Shown one piece after another: positions 33,870 to 45,080 of a stretch of DNA of 64,000 nt. The translations under genes and the position numbers were made by a program. How positions within the stretch are numbered: position 1 is the first letter of the stretch; each line of letters begins with the position of its first letter. Source of the stretch: Topomyia yanbarensis (Eukaryota; Arthropoda; Insecta; Diptera; Culicidae); the NCBI RefSeq assembly GCF_030247195.1, contig NC_080670.1, positions 213,640,546 to 213,704,545 on the forward strand. The letters are read 5' to 3'. The notes under the pieces are model-generated. The model saw nothing but the letters and a program-made list of their open reading frames with translations. It was not told where the DNA came from and made no database searches.

Positions 33870-34935
33870 GACCCTACTAAAAGGTACCAAGAGTCCTAAA
33901 AAGGTATCAAGAGTCCCAAAAGATGGTCCAAAAAATCCCAAAAGTCACGAGTCCAAAAAGTTCCAAAAGGTCGCAAGAGTCCGGAATTATGGTCCCGAGT
34001 TCCGAAAGCTGGTCTTAAGAGTCCCAAAAGGTGATCCAAAATGTGGTGCCAATAGTCCGAAAAGATGGTCTCAAGAGTCCCAAAAGGTGGTCCCAAGAGT
34101 CCCAAAAGGTGGTCACAAGAGTCACAAAAGGTGTTCTCAAGTGTCCCAAAAGTGGGTCCCAAGAGCTCTAAATGATGGTCCCAAGAGTCCCAAAAGGTGG
34201 TGCCAAAATTCATAAAAGGTGGTCCCAAGTCCCAAAAAGTGGTCCCAAGAGTCCCATAAAATTCCAAGAGTCCCAACAGGGCACAAGAGTCCCAGAAAGT
34301 GGTCCGAAGTGTACCAAAAGATGGTTTCAAATGCCCCACAAGGTACCAGAAATCCTAAAAGGTTATCCCAAGAGTCCCAAAAGGTGGTCACAAGAGTCTC
34401 AAAGGATGGTCCCAAGATTCCTAAAAGGTGATCCCAAGAGCCCGAAAATGGTGTCCCAAGAGTCTCAAAAAGTGGTCCCAAGCGCCGCAAAAGGTGGTCT
34501 CAAGTGTTCCAAGAGCTCCAAAAAATTGTCCCAAAAGTCCGAAAAAGTGGTGCCAAGATTCATAAAAGGTAGTCCCAAGTCCCAAAAGGAGGTCCCAAGA
34601 GTCCCATAAGGTCCCAAGAGCCCCAACAGGGCACAAGAGTCCCAAAAGGTGGTCCGAAGTGTACCAAAAGGTGGTCCTAAGTGCCCCAAAAGGTTGTCCC
34701 AAGAGTCCCAAAAGGTTGTCCCAAGAGTCCCAAAAGGTCTCGAGAATTCCAAAAGGTCCCAAGAGTCCCCAAACGCTTCAAGAGTCCCAAAAGGTCCTAA
34801 GAATCACAAATGGTACCAAGGGTGCCGAAAGATCCTAAGAGTTTCAAAAGGTTCGAAGATTCCCCAAAGGCTTCAAGAATCCCAAAAGGTCTCAAGAGTC
34901 CCAAAAGGTCCCAAGAGTCCCAAAAAGTACCAAGA
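33870..34935. repeat. 22-bp minisatellite with a roughly 350-bp higher-order unit
   Basis: The basic unit is about 22 bp, read as tcccaaaaggtggtccc plus aagag, repeated about 50 times with drift and some shorter variants. A block starting tcataaaaggtggtcccaag at 34210 recurs in the same order, including cccaacagggcacaagag, at 34560. The higher-order period is therefore near 350 bp. Long open frames on both strands here result from the repeat and are not genes. Confidence 0.92.
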
Positions 34936-35104
34936 GTGGTCACGAGAGTCCCAACTCCCAAGTGTCGATTCCAAGGATTCCAAGAGTTAAAATTTCCGAA
35001 GAGTGCAAAGATCCTAACAATCCAGAGATACAAAGAATCTACAAGCCCCAAGAGTTTAGAAGTCCCCAGCAACCAGAGGTTACAGGGATCCATAGTTCCC
35101 AAGA

Positions 35105-36520
35105 ATCCAAAAATCATCAGAGTTGAGTGATATCAAAAGTCCAAAAATCAAAGATCCAAGAGTCCACAGGCTCCAAAAGTCAAGAGATCCCAAGAGTCCA
35201 GAGGTTCGAAGAGTGCGAGATCCCAAGAGTCCAGGAGACCCAAGAGTCCAGAGGACCCAAGAGTCCAGAGGTCCAAAGTTCACAAGAGCCCAGATATCCC
35301 AAGAGTTCAGAGAACCCAAGAGTTCAGCGTCCAAAGGTCCAAGTGCCCAGAAATACCAAAAATCTAGAAGCCCCAAGAGTCCAGGGATCCCAAGGGTCCA
35401 GGGATTTCAAGATTCCGAAGATCCCAAGAGTAAAAAAACCCAAGAGTTCAGAGATCCCTAGAGTACAAGAATCCTAAGAGTCCGGAGATCCGAAAAGTCC
35501 AGAGATCCCAAGAGTCCAGAGATCTCAAGAGTCTGGAGATCCCAAGAGTTCAGAGATCCCAAAAGTCAAGAGGTCCAAATAGTTCAGAGATCCCAAAAGT
35601 CAAGAGGTCCAAATAGTTCAGAGATCCCAAGACTTCAGAGTACAAAGGTCCAAGAGTCCAGAGGTCCCAAGAATCCAAAGTCCCAACAGCCCAGAAGCCC
35701 TAAGTGTCCTGAAGTTCTAAGAGTCCAGAGGTCCTACGAGTTCAGAGATCCCAAGGATCCGGAGGCCTCAAGAGTCCAGAGATCCCAAGAGTCCAAGGAT
35801 CCTAAGAGTCTAGAGATCCCAAGAGTTCAGAGATCCCAATAGTCCAGAGATCCCAATAATCCAGATATCTCAAGAGTCCAGAGATCTCAAGCGTCCAGAG
35901 ATCCCAAACGTGCAGGGATCTCAAAAGTCCAAAGATCCAAGTGTCCACAGGCTCCAATAATCAAGTGATCCCAGGAGTCCAGAGGTTCCAAAAGTCCAGA
36001 GGTTCCAAGAGTGCGAGATCCCAAGAAACCAGAGGTCCCAACAGTCTAGAAGCCCAAAGAGTCCAGAGTTCACAAGAGCCCAGATGTCCCAAGAGTTCAG
36101 AGAACTCAAGAGTTCAGAGTCCAAAGGTCCAGAAATACCAAAAGTTTACAAGCCCCAAGAATCCAGGGATCCAGAGATTTCAAAGATCTCAAGAGTCCAG
36201 AGATCCCAAGACTTCAGAGTCCAAAGGTTCAAAAATCCAGAGGTCCCAAGAATCCAAGGTCCCAACAGCCCAGAGGCACCAAGTGTCCAGAAGTTCCAAG
36301 AGTCCAGAGGTCTTATGAGTCCAGAGGTCCCAAGAGCCCAAGGATCCTAAGAGTCCGGAGTTCCCAAAAGTCCAGAGATCCCAAGGATCTAGAGATCCCA
36401 AGAGTCCAGAGGTCCTAAGAGCCAAGAGGTCCTACGAGTCCAGAGGTCCTACAAGTCCGGATGTTCTACGAGTCCAGAAGTCCTAAGTGTCCAAAAAGTT
36501 CAAGTATCCGAAGCTATACA
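35105..36520. repeat. 17-bp minisatellite with a roughly 781-bp higher-order repeat
   Basis: The unit is near agagatcccaagagtcc, with frequent variants. A distinctive block beginning tccacaggctcca occurs at 35163 and again at 35944, followed both times by the same word order (ccagaggttc, gaagagtgcgagatcccaag), so a 781-bp segment is duplicated. The array is related to the one at 33.87-34.94 kb through the shared ccaagagtcc core. Confidence 0.92.
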
Positions 36521-36594
36521 AGATTCAGAAATACAAATATCCCATAACTAAAGTTCGAAGAAATTGCTTAGGACTTAGGACTACGCTAAGGTTT

Positions 36595-36790
36595 TTTTTA
36601 CGCGGGGGATACAGGCCGCGTAAATGAAAACGCGTCAATTTCAAAATCTGCGTAAATGAAGACCGCGTAGATTAAAGAATCCGCGTTAATGGGAACCTCG
36701 TAAATGGATACCGCGTAAATTCAAAAATCCGCGTAAATGAAAACCGCGTAAATGAAAACCGCGTAAATTTCAAAATCCGCGTAAAAAACT
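36595..36790. repeat. Short tandem repeat based on ccgcgtaaatgaaa
   Basis: About ten imperfect units of 15-20 bp, alternating ccgcgtaaatgaaaa with gcgtaaatttcaaaatc. The related words gcggtacgtatagccgcctaa occur in the half-kilobase repeats at 20.1 and 24.9 kb. Confidence 0.85.
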
Positions 36791-36799
36791 TGAGTGTAT

Positions 36800-37390
36800 T
36801 CTGAAGTTAAGGAAGATCTTTAATATTTGTTAATACTCGCGCCACTTTACTGAAGTTCGTAGAGCTACAAGTAATGCAGAGGAGTTTTCCCAACGGTTAC
36901 GGAACTTCTTAGCACACCGACAGATATTACAGCAGAATCTTCCAGAACTTCCCATCCCCTCTAGGTCGAGGATTTCTTGGAGTACAGAGAGCATTCCTGA
37001 AACTTGCTATATAATATAACTGAAGATAGCAGAAACTCCGCAGTTCATAGAAATTGCCTGTCGTTGGTAAAGCTTCTCTGAGTTTCAGATAAATTCTTTG
37101 ATGTTTGTTGAATTTTCTTGAATTACTTAAATAAAAATTAGTTATTTGACGTCGAAAATATTGTCTTTACAGTCTCGAAACGACTGGGTTCGTAAATGTT
37201 AAAACGGGCGCATCCATTTGGAAGCCTCTTGATGAGAAATCGAAAGTACTGTGCTTCCAACAGTTAAAATATTGAGGAATAATTCATTCAAAATTTCTTT
37301 TCTGAACGCTGTTTAAATTTGCTAGAAGGTTCCAAATCAATTGTCTAAAGCCACTGGACCAAACGTCAACCAGCCTAACGGCACGAAAAA
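36800..37390. other. Intron sequence, nothing recognised
   Basis: Ordinary AT-rich sequence. No frame, repeat or RNA feature was identified. Confidence 0.4.
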
Positions 37391-38990
37391 AAAAACCTTT
37401 TATAAAATATTTTAACTTGACATTGGCTCGTTAGAATACTTCAAAACATTCTGGTGCGGTCCTTGAACAGCGACGACGGCGGCGGCGCCAGCCCCGAGTA
37501 CCATAAAAAGGACTTTTCTATGCAACGTCAAGTGGAATAATCTAAAACCCCGACACAGACCAGCACACCCAGCGGAATACACACGCTGGATGGCAGGATG
37601 ATGAACGACCATCTAAAAAATACGGAAGTAGCACTGTGCCGTCCATAAAATACGAAATCAAATTTATCGGTTAACTTTTTTGTTCAGAACACCACCCAAA
37701 TCTGAATAATCGTTTTCTCAAACGACAGAATCCCATTTCGAATGAATCGTACTTTGACACTGGACCCCCCCCCCATCCAACGGCAATTTTCGGACCGGCT
37801 GTGCGGAAGTCGAAGGCTGCTGTGCGATCCATGTTTTTCTGCTACCATTCCATTTACTGATGCAAGCACATTGAAATAAATGTGGCTACATACTCTTTCT
37901 GTGTGTAGCACATAAAATGCAGCACACGCCAGCGAGACTCTAGTACATAGGGACACAATCGTGTGTCGTTCTTGTACCATCACAGCAGAGGCGACATGCG
38001 GGGCCACCAGAGCCTGACGGCGCGGCAGTGACAGAGATGGAGCAGTTGCAGCGAAAACGGCATCTTTCATCTGGCAGCGAAATTAATGCTCTTTAGATGC
38101 AGAGCGGGGCATTCACGAAATAATTCAAATGTGATGAAATGTTTCCTCCCTCCTTCTATAGGTAGGTCTTGACTTGTCAAAATGAATCGACGAACCCGAC
38201 GAACGATAAGTTGAAGTGCAACCACCGAGCGAACGAATTGAAAAATCCTGTCCATAATCATGACAAATTTTCAATTCGAATGAAGGACGACGGAACGAAG
38301 CGGCGCCACCCTAGGGCGAGTGCAAACTAATTTTAATTTCAATCAGCAGAAACCTAACACCATTTTCCTGTCGTACCAATTTCCACCTCTCCCATCGTAG
38401 CTGCCGCCGCCGCTCAGGATCCCTGAAGCTCACTCCAACAGCGAATCGGAACAGGAGATTGAAATGTACATAAGTTCGTGGTATATACCACGCGTATCCG
38501 TCCCGTCGTTCTGGGGTGGGGGGTGGAACGCGATGGGATGTGTGGGTGGGAGGAATCGAGCGGCTATCGGGCCGCGAGCATTGGAAGGAATCAACGATTT
38601 GCCGGTTTATGAAGTTTATTTCTGCTGTTTTTTTCACATCGTGAATGATAACAACAACGCATCACAAAAGAGGAAAATTTCTACCGGTCATGTTCCCTTC
38701 GTTTGTACACGATATTATTTTCACATCACGGGTAAAAGAAGGTGCCAGATGGACAGTCTCAACTTTAAGGACATTGTCAGTGATTGACCTATTAGAGTAA
38801 TTTAGTGAGTGAATGAACGCCTTTTCGCTTATGCTGATTCGAGCAAATCTATCCTGACCCGGATCCGAGAATGAGTTCAGCATTAAATGAAAAATCCGTC
38901 ATCTTCAACTATGAGACAGTAAGCGTTGCTAAAATAGTTGAAGCTCTCACGTTTTTATCGCTGCTATTGTTGCCAGGAGGAGCTCGTCGT
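37391..38990. promoter_or_regulatory. Non-repetitive intronic island
   Basis: The sequence is more complex and GC-richer than its flanks, with no transposon motifs. It includes cgacgacggcggcggcg at about 37469, a C run at 37768-37775 and a small palindrome gtggtatataccac (38479-38492). It is a candidate enhancer or unseen exon cluster; no coding frame is convincing. Confidence 0.28.
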
Positions 38991-39469
38991 TTGAGTCCCA
39001 ATAATCCCAGACATTTTCACCATCTGCGTCAACGAACCGGTGCTGGCGACCATGCAGCTGGGTCATGCTTCGGAAAGAGACTATCCACGATCGTCTTCAA
39101 TTTGTCAGAGCGCCGTGCAACTTGCGTCCGTGGACACTTAGTTCTTGGCCAACACAACACGATAAACGCTGTACTAGGGGTGCTGCTTTTCTGTTCAGTT
39201 TCTTGAAGCAGGTGGAGTTGCTCAGTACACTATCTCACGTTTAAAAATCGCCCAGGCCGCCCGAAATGTGTTCCCTGACTGCTTCAGATCTTGCTTCGCG
39301 TCTTCAAGTTTTTATCTATGCAATACGGAGGGTGCTGAGTCGTTTGTTCTACCAATACGCCGAATGGCGGCAGTGCTTCGGTACTGTTACGTCACATACC
39401 TTCGTTAGTGTTGCCAACAACTCTGCGCGAAAAGCTTCATTTCGAATCGCCAGAATTTTAGTCCCTCTA

Positions 39470-40160
39470 TGACTTCCTAATCCGGATCGTGGCCGGTACA
39501 TCTAGGTTACACTGCTCTATTAGTGCCCTTTCGGTCGTGATCTCGTCCAGACCCTTGCACACTAGGTCGAGCACTTGAGGCAAGGATCCTTCTTCAACTC
39601 GGAGGTCATGTTTCCTTTCTGAGTGCGTCTCGTTTTCACGAGGGTCTCTCACGTCTCCGCCAGTTCCGGGTCTTCACTCACTCTCTAGAAATGAGCCGCG
39701 CATGTTTTATGGTTCGAAGAGGCTGGCATTTTTCTTTCTTATTCTGTTTCATTCTTTTGCTGTCATTTTTTCCGCGCCAATCAAGGTCCTCTAATCGCCG
39801 ACTGACTCCTCCTCGCTTTTTTGTTTCTTAGAGTCCTGTTGTTCCCCGAGCATGTCTCTCAGTCTTTTCTTCCAGCGAGTATTGCGGTAACTCTTCAATG
39901 TCTCTTCAGTTTCAGCCTTTGCGTGTTCGATGGTTATCTTCAGAGCCTTTCCGGTTGATTAAGTTTTTACCAGGAGCACCTTACGCTTACGTTCAACAGT
40001 TCTTACGGATTGACTTGGGTGTACAGATTGTGCCGCACATTCATCTTCACGAACTCAAAAAGCTCGTCGACCTTTTTTCTCACCTTCGCCAAATTTTGCA
40101 TCATTCTGGGTGATGTTGGGGTGAACACTCGCTTTTCCAGAAATTGTCGCGTTGGTTTCC
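39470..40160 (-). mobile_element. R1-like LINE ORF1 (gag) relic
   Basis: Minus-strand pieces in several frames give NTRWKKRLRDMLGEQQ (about 39880), DSKKQKSEEES, and then LVCKGLDEITTERALIEQCN and VPATIRIRKS (39560-39475). The block G-L/I-D-E-I/M-T-T-E near the start of the gag fold, followed by a short IRxRKS strand, is typical of R1-clade ORF1 proteins. Stops and frame changes show a dead copy. The plus-strand frames here are shadows. Confidence 0.6.
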
Positions 40161-40779
40161 TTTTGCCTCATTCTCTACCCTACCACTGCTGGTACTTGTT
40201 GTGGATACCAGCGTCATAACACTTGAATCTTTGGATGTCTCCATACTGATGGGTTCCCCTTCAGATCGCTATCTCAATTCGTTGTATGTAGTCGCCTTCT
40301 ATGATCCATTGGTTTTCCATGCAAACAGAGTGACTAATCAAGGGTTGGACATTATCCGTCATGGGAATTTAATTCTGAAATTCGTCAAAATAATAAAATT
40401 AAAATAAAACAACTATACAACAACTAGCAAAGAAACTAACTGAAATTTATGGAATACGTCGAAATTGTAATCGGAGCATATTATTGTTACGCTTTATTCG
40501 GGACTTTTTTCTGTTAGAACGAGATCACCGAGCACACACCAATTAGCGAAGGTTTTAAACCGTTGTTTAAAATAATCTGAAATGTGCAATTGAGCGGATG
40601 TCTAGTCTAGTCTACATATAAACAGCCAATACATGTAGGGATCCTGGAAAATTGCAGATGCTCGCCCACAATTTTTTTGTCAATACTAATGATTGTGGTA
40701 CATATGCTATGTGACACAATTATTAAAGCGGCCAGGCCAACTGTGCAGCGTACAGAATGAAAATGATTCAAAGATGTAC

Positions 40780-40818
40780 GTTGAATAAGTTCTTCATGTA
40801 ATGAAGAACTTATTCAAC
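40780..40818. repeat. Perfect hairpin, 18-bp arms and 3-nt loop
   Basis: gttgaataagttcttcat is followed by gta and then its exact complement. Outside the perfect arms a weaker match continues (ttcaaagatg against cattttgaac). It may be the centre of a foldback element or a snap-back inversion made during repair. Confidence 0.9.
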
Positions 40819-41019
40819 GAACCATTTTGAACCTTGAATAAGGAAGAAACGTGGACAACCGTACCGACCGTTTGATGGGGATTTAATAAATCGTTGGGAG
40901 TGACTTGGCTAAGAGGGTTAATGTCACTCCTTTGGTACATGGGATGAAACAGAGTTATTTAGCCATGCCATGGCTAATGAGCCTAGGTTATAGCGCCTTT
41001 ACTCGCTTGGTGTCGTGGT

Positions 41020-41800
41020 GCTCATAGAGCCTTTTGAAGGAAAACACGAGCAGTACCCTTCCTTGAGTCCATACTTGCCACATTCATGTCACGAAACCGG
41101 CAGTCCTTGTTGTAATGCATAGCCCCGCTCGACCAGCAGAGTGTCCCGGGCCGTTCCCGGTTAGTGCTGCTGCTTCCCAAAAACTTACTTTGATGTTTGG
41201 GTTGGATGTGTTTGTGTGCGACTATGTTCACTGCAGACGATAGATTTTCAACCAGCACTGTGTCCGGTTTTAGGCTAACCAAATTGTTGCACTGTTCTAC
41301 CACTTGTTGGAGTGTCAATTCCGCCGCTTCATTGAGCTTGTTGATTTGGTCAATTTGAGACCGCAGACATAAATCAGGCACTGGAACTGTTCTTCTGTCA
41401 ATTCTGACAGCTTAAAATCGACGCAAGCTCTATTGACCTTACATGAATAAGCAAGGTAATCATCACTGTCCTCCTTGATTGTTTGGAGACAGTTGTACGA
41501 TCTGCGAAAAACAGACACCGTAGCACCGAACAAACTTTATTTTTCGACGGCTTCTTTAAACGAAAATTCACGAGCTAGCTTTGATAAAATGAAGCTTTTG
41601 TAGCGCTCGTGATCCGGTGGGCTCAGTTTTCTCAGTAGAAGTCTCACTTTGGCGGCGTCATCCAGTCTGGCGGCATCCTTGTCGAAGAGAACGGGAAAAC
41701 CACGTGTCGAAAGTGTGCCCGTTGTCTTTGTCGTAGTTGAAATCCGCCATGTTGCTTGACAAAGAATCCAGTACAGTTTCATCACAGGATGAGTTACTGA
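41020..41800 (-). mobile_element. Ty3/gypsy-like gag relic
   Basis: From about 41755 the minus strand reads MADFNYDKDNGHTFDTWF, then FDKDAARLDDAAKVRLLLRK and LSPPDHERYKSFIL. Next are DYLAYSCKVNRACVDF and ELTLQQVVEQCNNLVSL, and a zinc-knuckle remnant with CWSSGAMHYNKDC (41135-41095). The order helical gag domain then CCHC knuckle is that of gypsy-group gag. The second knuckle Cys is Ser, and there are a stop and frame changes, so it is inactive. No pol region follows downstream. It directly abuts a LINE relic at its 5' side. Confidence 0.78.
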
Positions 41801-42370
41801 CGGGGGTCTGAGTTTCGTGTCCTGAAATGAGCAGTTGAGCGGATAAGAGAAAAACATCATCTGCGAAGCACAGGCGCGGAGTCTTCAGCACGTCGATGAA
41901 CGTCGTTGAAGTAAAGCACAAAGAACAACGGATCCAAGCGACTTCCCTGGGGTACTCTTGACGTAGACGTGAGTGTTGGTACTTGACAGTTTCCAATGAT
42001 AACCACTATCTCTCGATCTGCGAGGAAGGATCGAAACAACTACCGTTGCCAATCCAGCGTAGAGAGAAGATCATAGATACTGCGACGTGCTCTTTTATGG
42101 AAATTATAGAAGACGAAGAGGACCGAAACAATAAAACCGTGCACCAGGGTGCGATCAATAGATCATTGACAAAACAAAGATCAAGGTGACGGCTGTTCTC
42201 TTTGCAAAAAGAATTGATTGATAGTAACGTGGATGAATTGTAGCTGTTACGAAGCCTCACTGCCGCTGAGTGAAGAGATAAGAGATCGGCCTCCGGGCAA
42301 AGAAATTCATTGGGGAAAGATTTCCACGAAATACTAAGAAAATTGAAGTCTCGTAGTACGATCATCCCAG
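41801..42370 (-). mobile_element. LINE relic, endonuclease piece joined to RT piece
   Basis: The minus frame 42365-42170 reads VLRDFNFLSISW, the endonuclease GDFN-type block, and NSRHLDLCFVNDLLIAP. The frame 42039-41860 then reads VIIGNCQVPTLTSTSRVPQG and RLDPLFFVLYFNDV. An LCFADD palm motif lies in the next frame near 41850-41880. The middle of ORF2 is deleted and the 3' part is replaced by gypsy gag. It belongs to the same family as 33.44-33.70 kb. Confidence 0.72.
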
Positions 42371-42639
42371 TATCTTCTTTAGGATGGTAAAAACTAAGTT
42401 ATCGTTTTAGTATCTTCTAGGGTGGTAAAAACTAAGCTGCAGTGTGTGTGTCAACATATTCGATATGACGGGCACGATCGGGTGAGACAATTTACGGTCA
42501 CCAAGCTCTATTATCGTCCAGACTTGCTCGAACCAATCCCAGCAAGTATTTTCTACAATTCGTGTGCCTTCATGTTGCGACTAACTGCTACTAATACACC
42601 ATCTCCAGTAGATATTTGACTATTTCAAAACATGTCATA
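42371..42639. other. Unassigned stretch
   Basis: A short direct repeat (ggatggtaaaaactaag / gggtggtaaaaactaag, about 42383 and 42420) is the only visible structure. Confidence 0.4.
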
Positions 42640-43410
42640 TGACATCTCTCGTGAGCGGCTAGCAGGAAAAGCGGCATCTGGAACTGATATGAAGTCCGAG
42701 CGATTGGCGGTGAACTAGAATGGAGGAACATTTCTGCGCTAGAATTTCTTGAAATAGATGAAGATTTGCTGCAGTAGGATGTTTGGAAGATTCTTTATCC
42801 ACTTCCGCGAACAGGATCAAGATGACTGGTGAACGCTGATAATTTCTTTTTCGGTACAAAAGGGTTTTTTAGTCTATTCACGAAACCCATCCCTTTTTTC
42901 GCGCAGTAACAGCTTTAGCTTCGTTTGGACGGATCAGAGGCAACGAAACGCCCTTTTGGGAAATGCCTATCCACACCAACCAACACCTTCAGCTCAAATT
43001 TCGAACCTATTTATCATTTTCTGGTGTTACTTCAATGTTGTCAGTGTACTAGTTATCATTTCCACTTAATTTACGCTACGAAAATGTAGGGTACAATTGA
43101 CCGCCCAAGATGACGAATTTTCCATTCGAAAAGTGTTTACAGTGAAGTGTACGGTAGCAAATTGGCATTTTTTTCGATTCGTTCCGCTGTGTATTTTGGT
43201 GCTGCCTTACGTTTATGATAAATGACGGTGTTTTCCTTCAAAATACAGTCGGCAGTCCAGCTTAAAATACCAAATTTTCGTGCCAATTCGGGTGTTGATT
43301 GTCCAATTTTATTTTTGGCACGTGACAGCGCGTTTTCTTTGTTCTGACTCTTAGTTTTGTTTGGAGACAGCATTTATTTTTACTTGACGGACTTTTGCCA
43401 TCACGACAAT
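42640..43410 (-). mobile_element. Tc1/mariner-type transposase relic
   Basis: The minus frame 43373-43137 shows an N-terminal helix-turn-helix, IGQSTPELARKFGI followed by ILKENTVIYHKRKAAPKYTA, as in mosquito D,D-type mariner transposases. Downstream, in other frames, GKFVILGGQLYPTF (about 43110) occupies the place of the first catalytic DDESYFT block, with the Asp lost. VLVWIGIS-like sequence with KGV follows near 42960. The catalytic residues are not intact and stops are frequent. No clear terminal inverted repeats were found. Confidence 0.6.
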
Positions 43411-43624
43411 CTTAGTTTGTCTTTGAACAGTTGCTGAATTTATTCTGTTTTGAATCGTCCAAACAGGTTGGCGAAATATTTACGTAAATTCAGCTTATAC
43501 GACCCTTTGTTTGCAACTCAACTGCGAATTCGAAGCGCGTTGGTACATGTTCGTGTTTGTTTATTCTGCATAAACGCCTGAATTAAGTCTAAGAAGGGTC
43601 CAAACAATGGAACGAGAGTCATTC

Positions 43625-45080
43625 ATTCAAAAAGCCCTGTAGGTCAAATGGCCCATTCGGTTAAATGTCCATTCCCGGCTAGATGGATTATTCGGCCAAA
43701 TGATCCTATGGGCCCAGTTGCTTGTCCGCTTAAACGGCCCTTTCAGCTGAAATTATCATTTTTCTTAACAGGTTTGGCCGCTAGGGCCATTAGGCTCATG
43801 CGGCCCTTTGGTCGAAAAAGCAAAGTTCACCGAAAAGAGTTATTTGGTCGAAAGAGTTCCATTTGGCTAAAATTGCCGGCCTTATGGCCAGTGTGACTAA
43901 AATAGCCCTTTCAGACAAATTGCACTGTCGGCCAAATGGCTCTTCCAGCCAAATGACCCTTCAAACTAAATGACTTTTTTCGGCCGAAAAAGTTCTTTCG
44001 GTTAAAATAACCCTTTCGGTCAAATGGCCCTTTTCAACATATTGACTCTTTTCACCTTATGGCTCTTTCGCTGAAATCGCTCTATGGACTAATTGCCCTA
44101 ATGACCCCTTCGACTAAAAGTGCCATGTTGGACAAATGGCCGTTTTGGTCAAATTGTCATTTTGGCCAATATGGTCTGTTGGCCGAATTTCCATTTCACC
44201 CGCACGGTCGCTTCGGCCAAATGAATATTTCGACCAATTGACACTTTCAGCTGAATGACCCTTTCGGCAAAAAAATGGTCCTTTCAGTTAAATGACCATT
44301 TTCGACCAAATGGCTCTTTTGCTCAAATCATCCTGTGATTAAAAGAACAAATAACTGCTACGGCTAAAATTGCTCTTCGCACAAATGACCTTTTCGGTTA
44401 AATAGCTCTTTCGGTCAGTATGTACTATTGGCCAAATTTCCCTTTCATCCAAATGGCCCTTTCGAAGAAAATGGCCGTTTCGGTTAAATGTATCCTTCAC
44501 TCAAAGTACCCTTTCGACAAAATAACCGGATGGAGATTTCGCTCAAAAACATTTTCGGTCAAATGACCCTCGGAGTGAAATGAACCTTTCGGCCAAATGT
44601 CCCTTTTGGCTAAAAAGGCCATTTTGGTCAAATGACCCTTTCAGCCAACTAACCATTTTCGACCAAATGGTTCTTTCGATCAAACTGCCTTATAGGTCAA
44701 ATGACCAAATGGTCGTTTCGTCTGGCATTGCCGTTTCGGACAAATGGTTTTTCCGGTCAAATGGCCATTAGGATCAGTATGGACACTTAGCCTTGCAGCC
44801 AAATGGCACGTTTGGCCAAATGGGTTTTCCAACGAAAATAGTCCTTTCGGCGACGTGGCTTTTTCGCTCAAAAAACTTCCTTTCGGCTAAGTGTCTCTTT
44901 CCCCTATGGATCAAATGACACCATGAGCCAAATTGTCTTAGCAAAAAAATCCCCTTTGGCTAAAATTGCCATTTGGCTTACCAAAACTTTTAATCGAAAG
45001 GGTCATTTGACCGACAGGCTAATATTTGGATAAAGGATGGTCGATAGAGCAATCGTTTGGAAGTTTTTTCCCATAAAGGC
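43625..45080. repeat. Minisatellite of about 21-22 bp (ggccaaatgaccctttc family)
   Basis: About 65 imperfect units such as cggccaaatggccctttcgg and cggtcaaatgaccctttc form a 1.45-kb array in the large Dsp1 intron. The unit itself has internal dyad symmetry (ggcc-aaat-ggcc). Open frames on both strands are products of the repeat. Confidence 0.93.

Noticed and set aside
33865..35477. Repetitive proteins in the minisatellites
   Set aside because: Frames are present on both strands at once and follow the repeat unit, so they are not evidence of genes.
33870..36520. CRISPR-like regular repeats
   Set aside because: Units are contiguous and degenerate, without unique spacers, in a eukaryotic intron.
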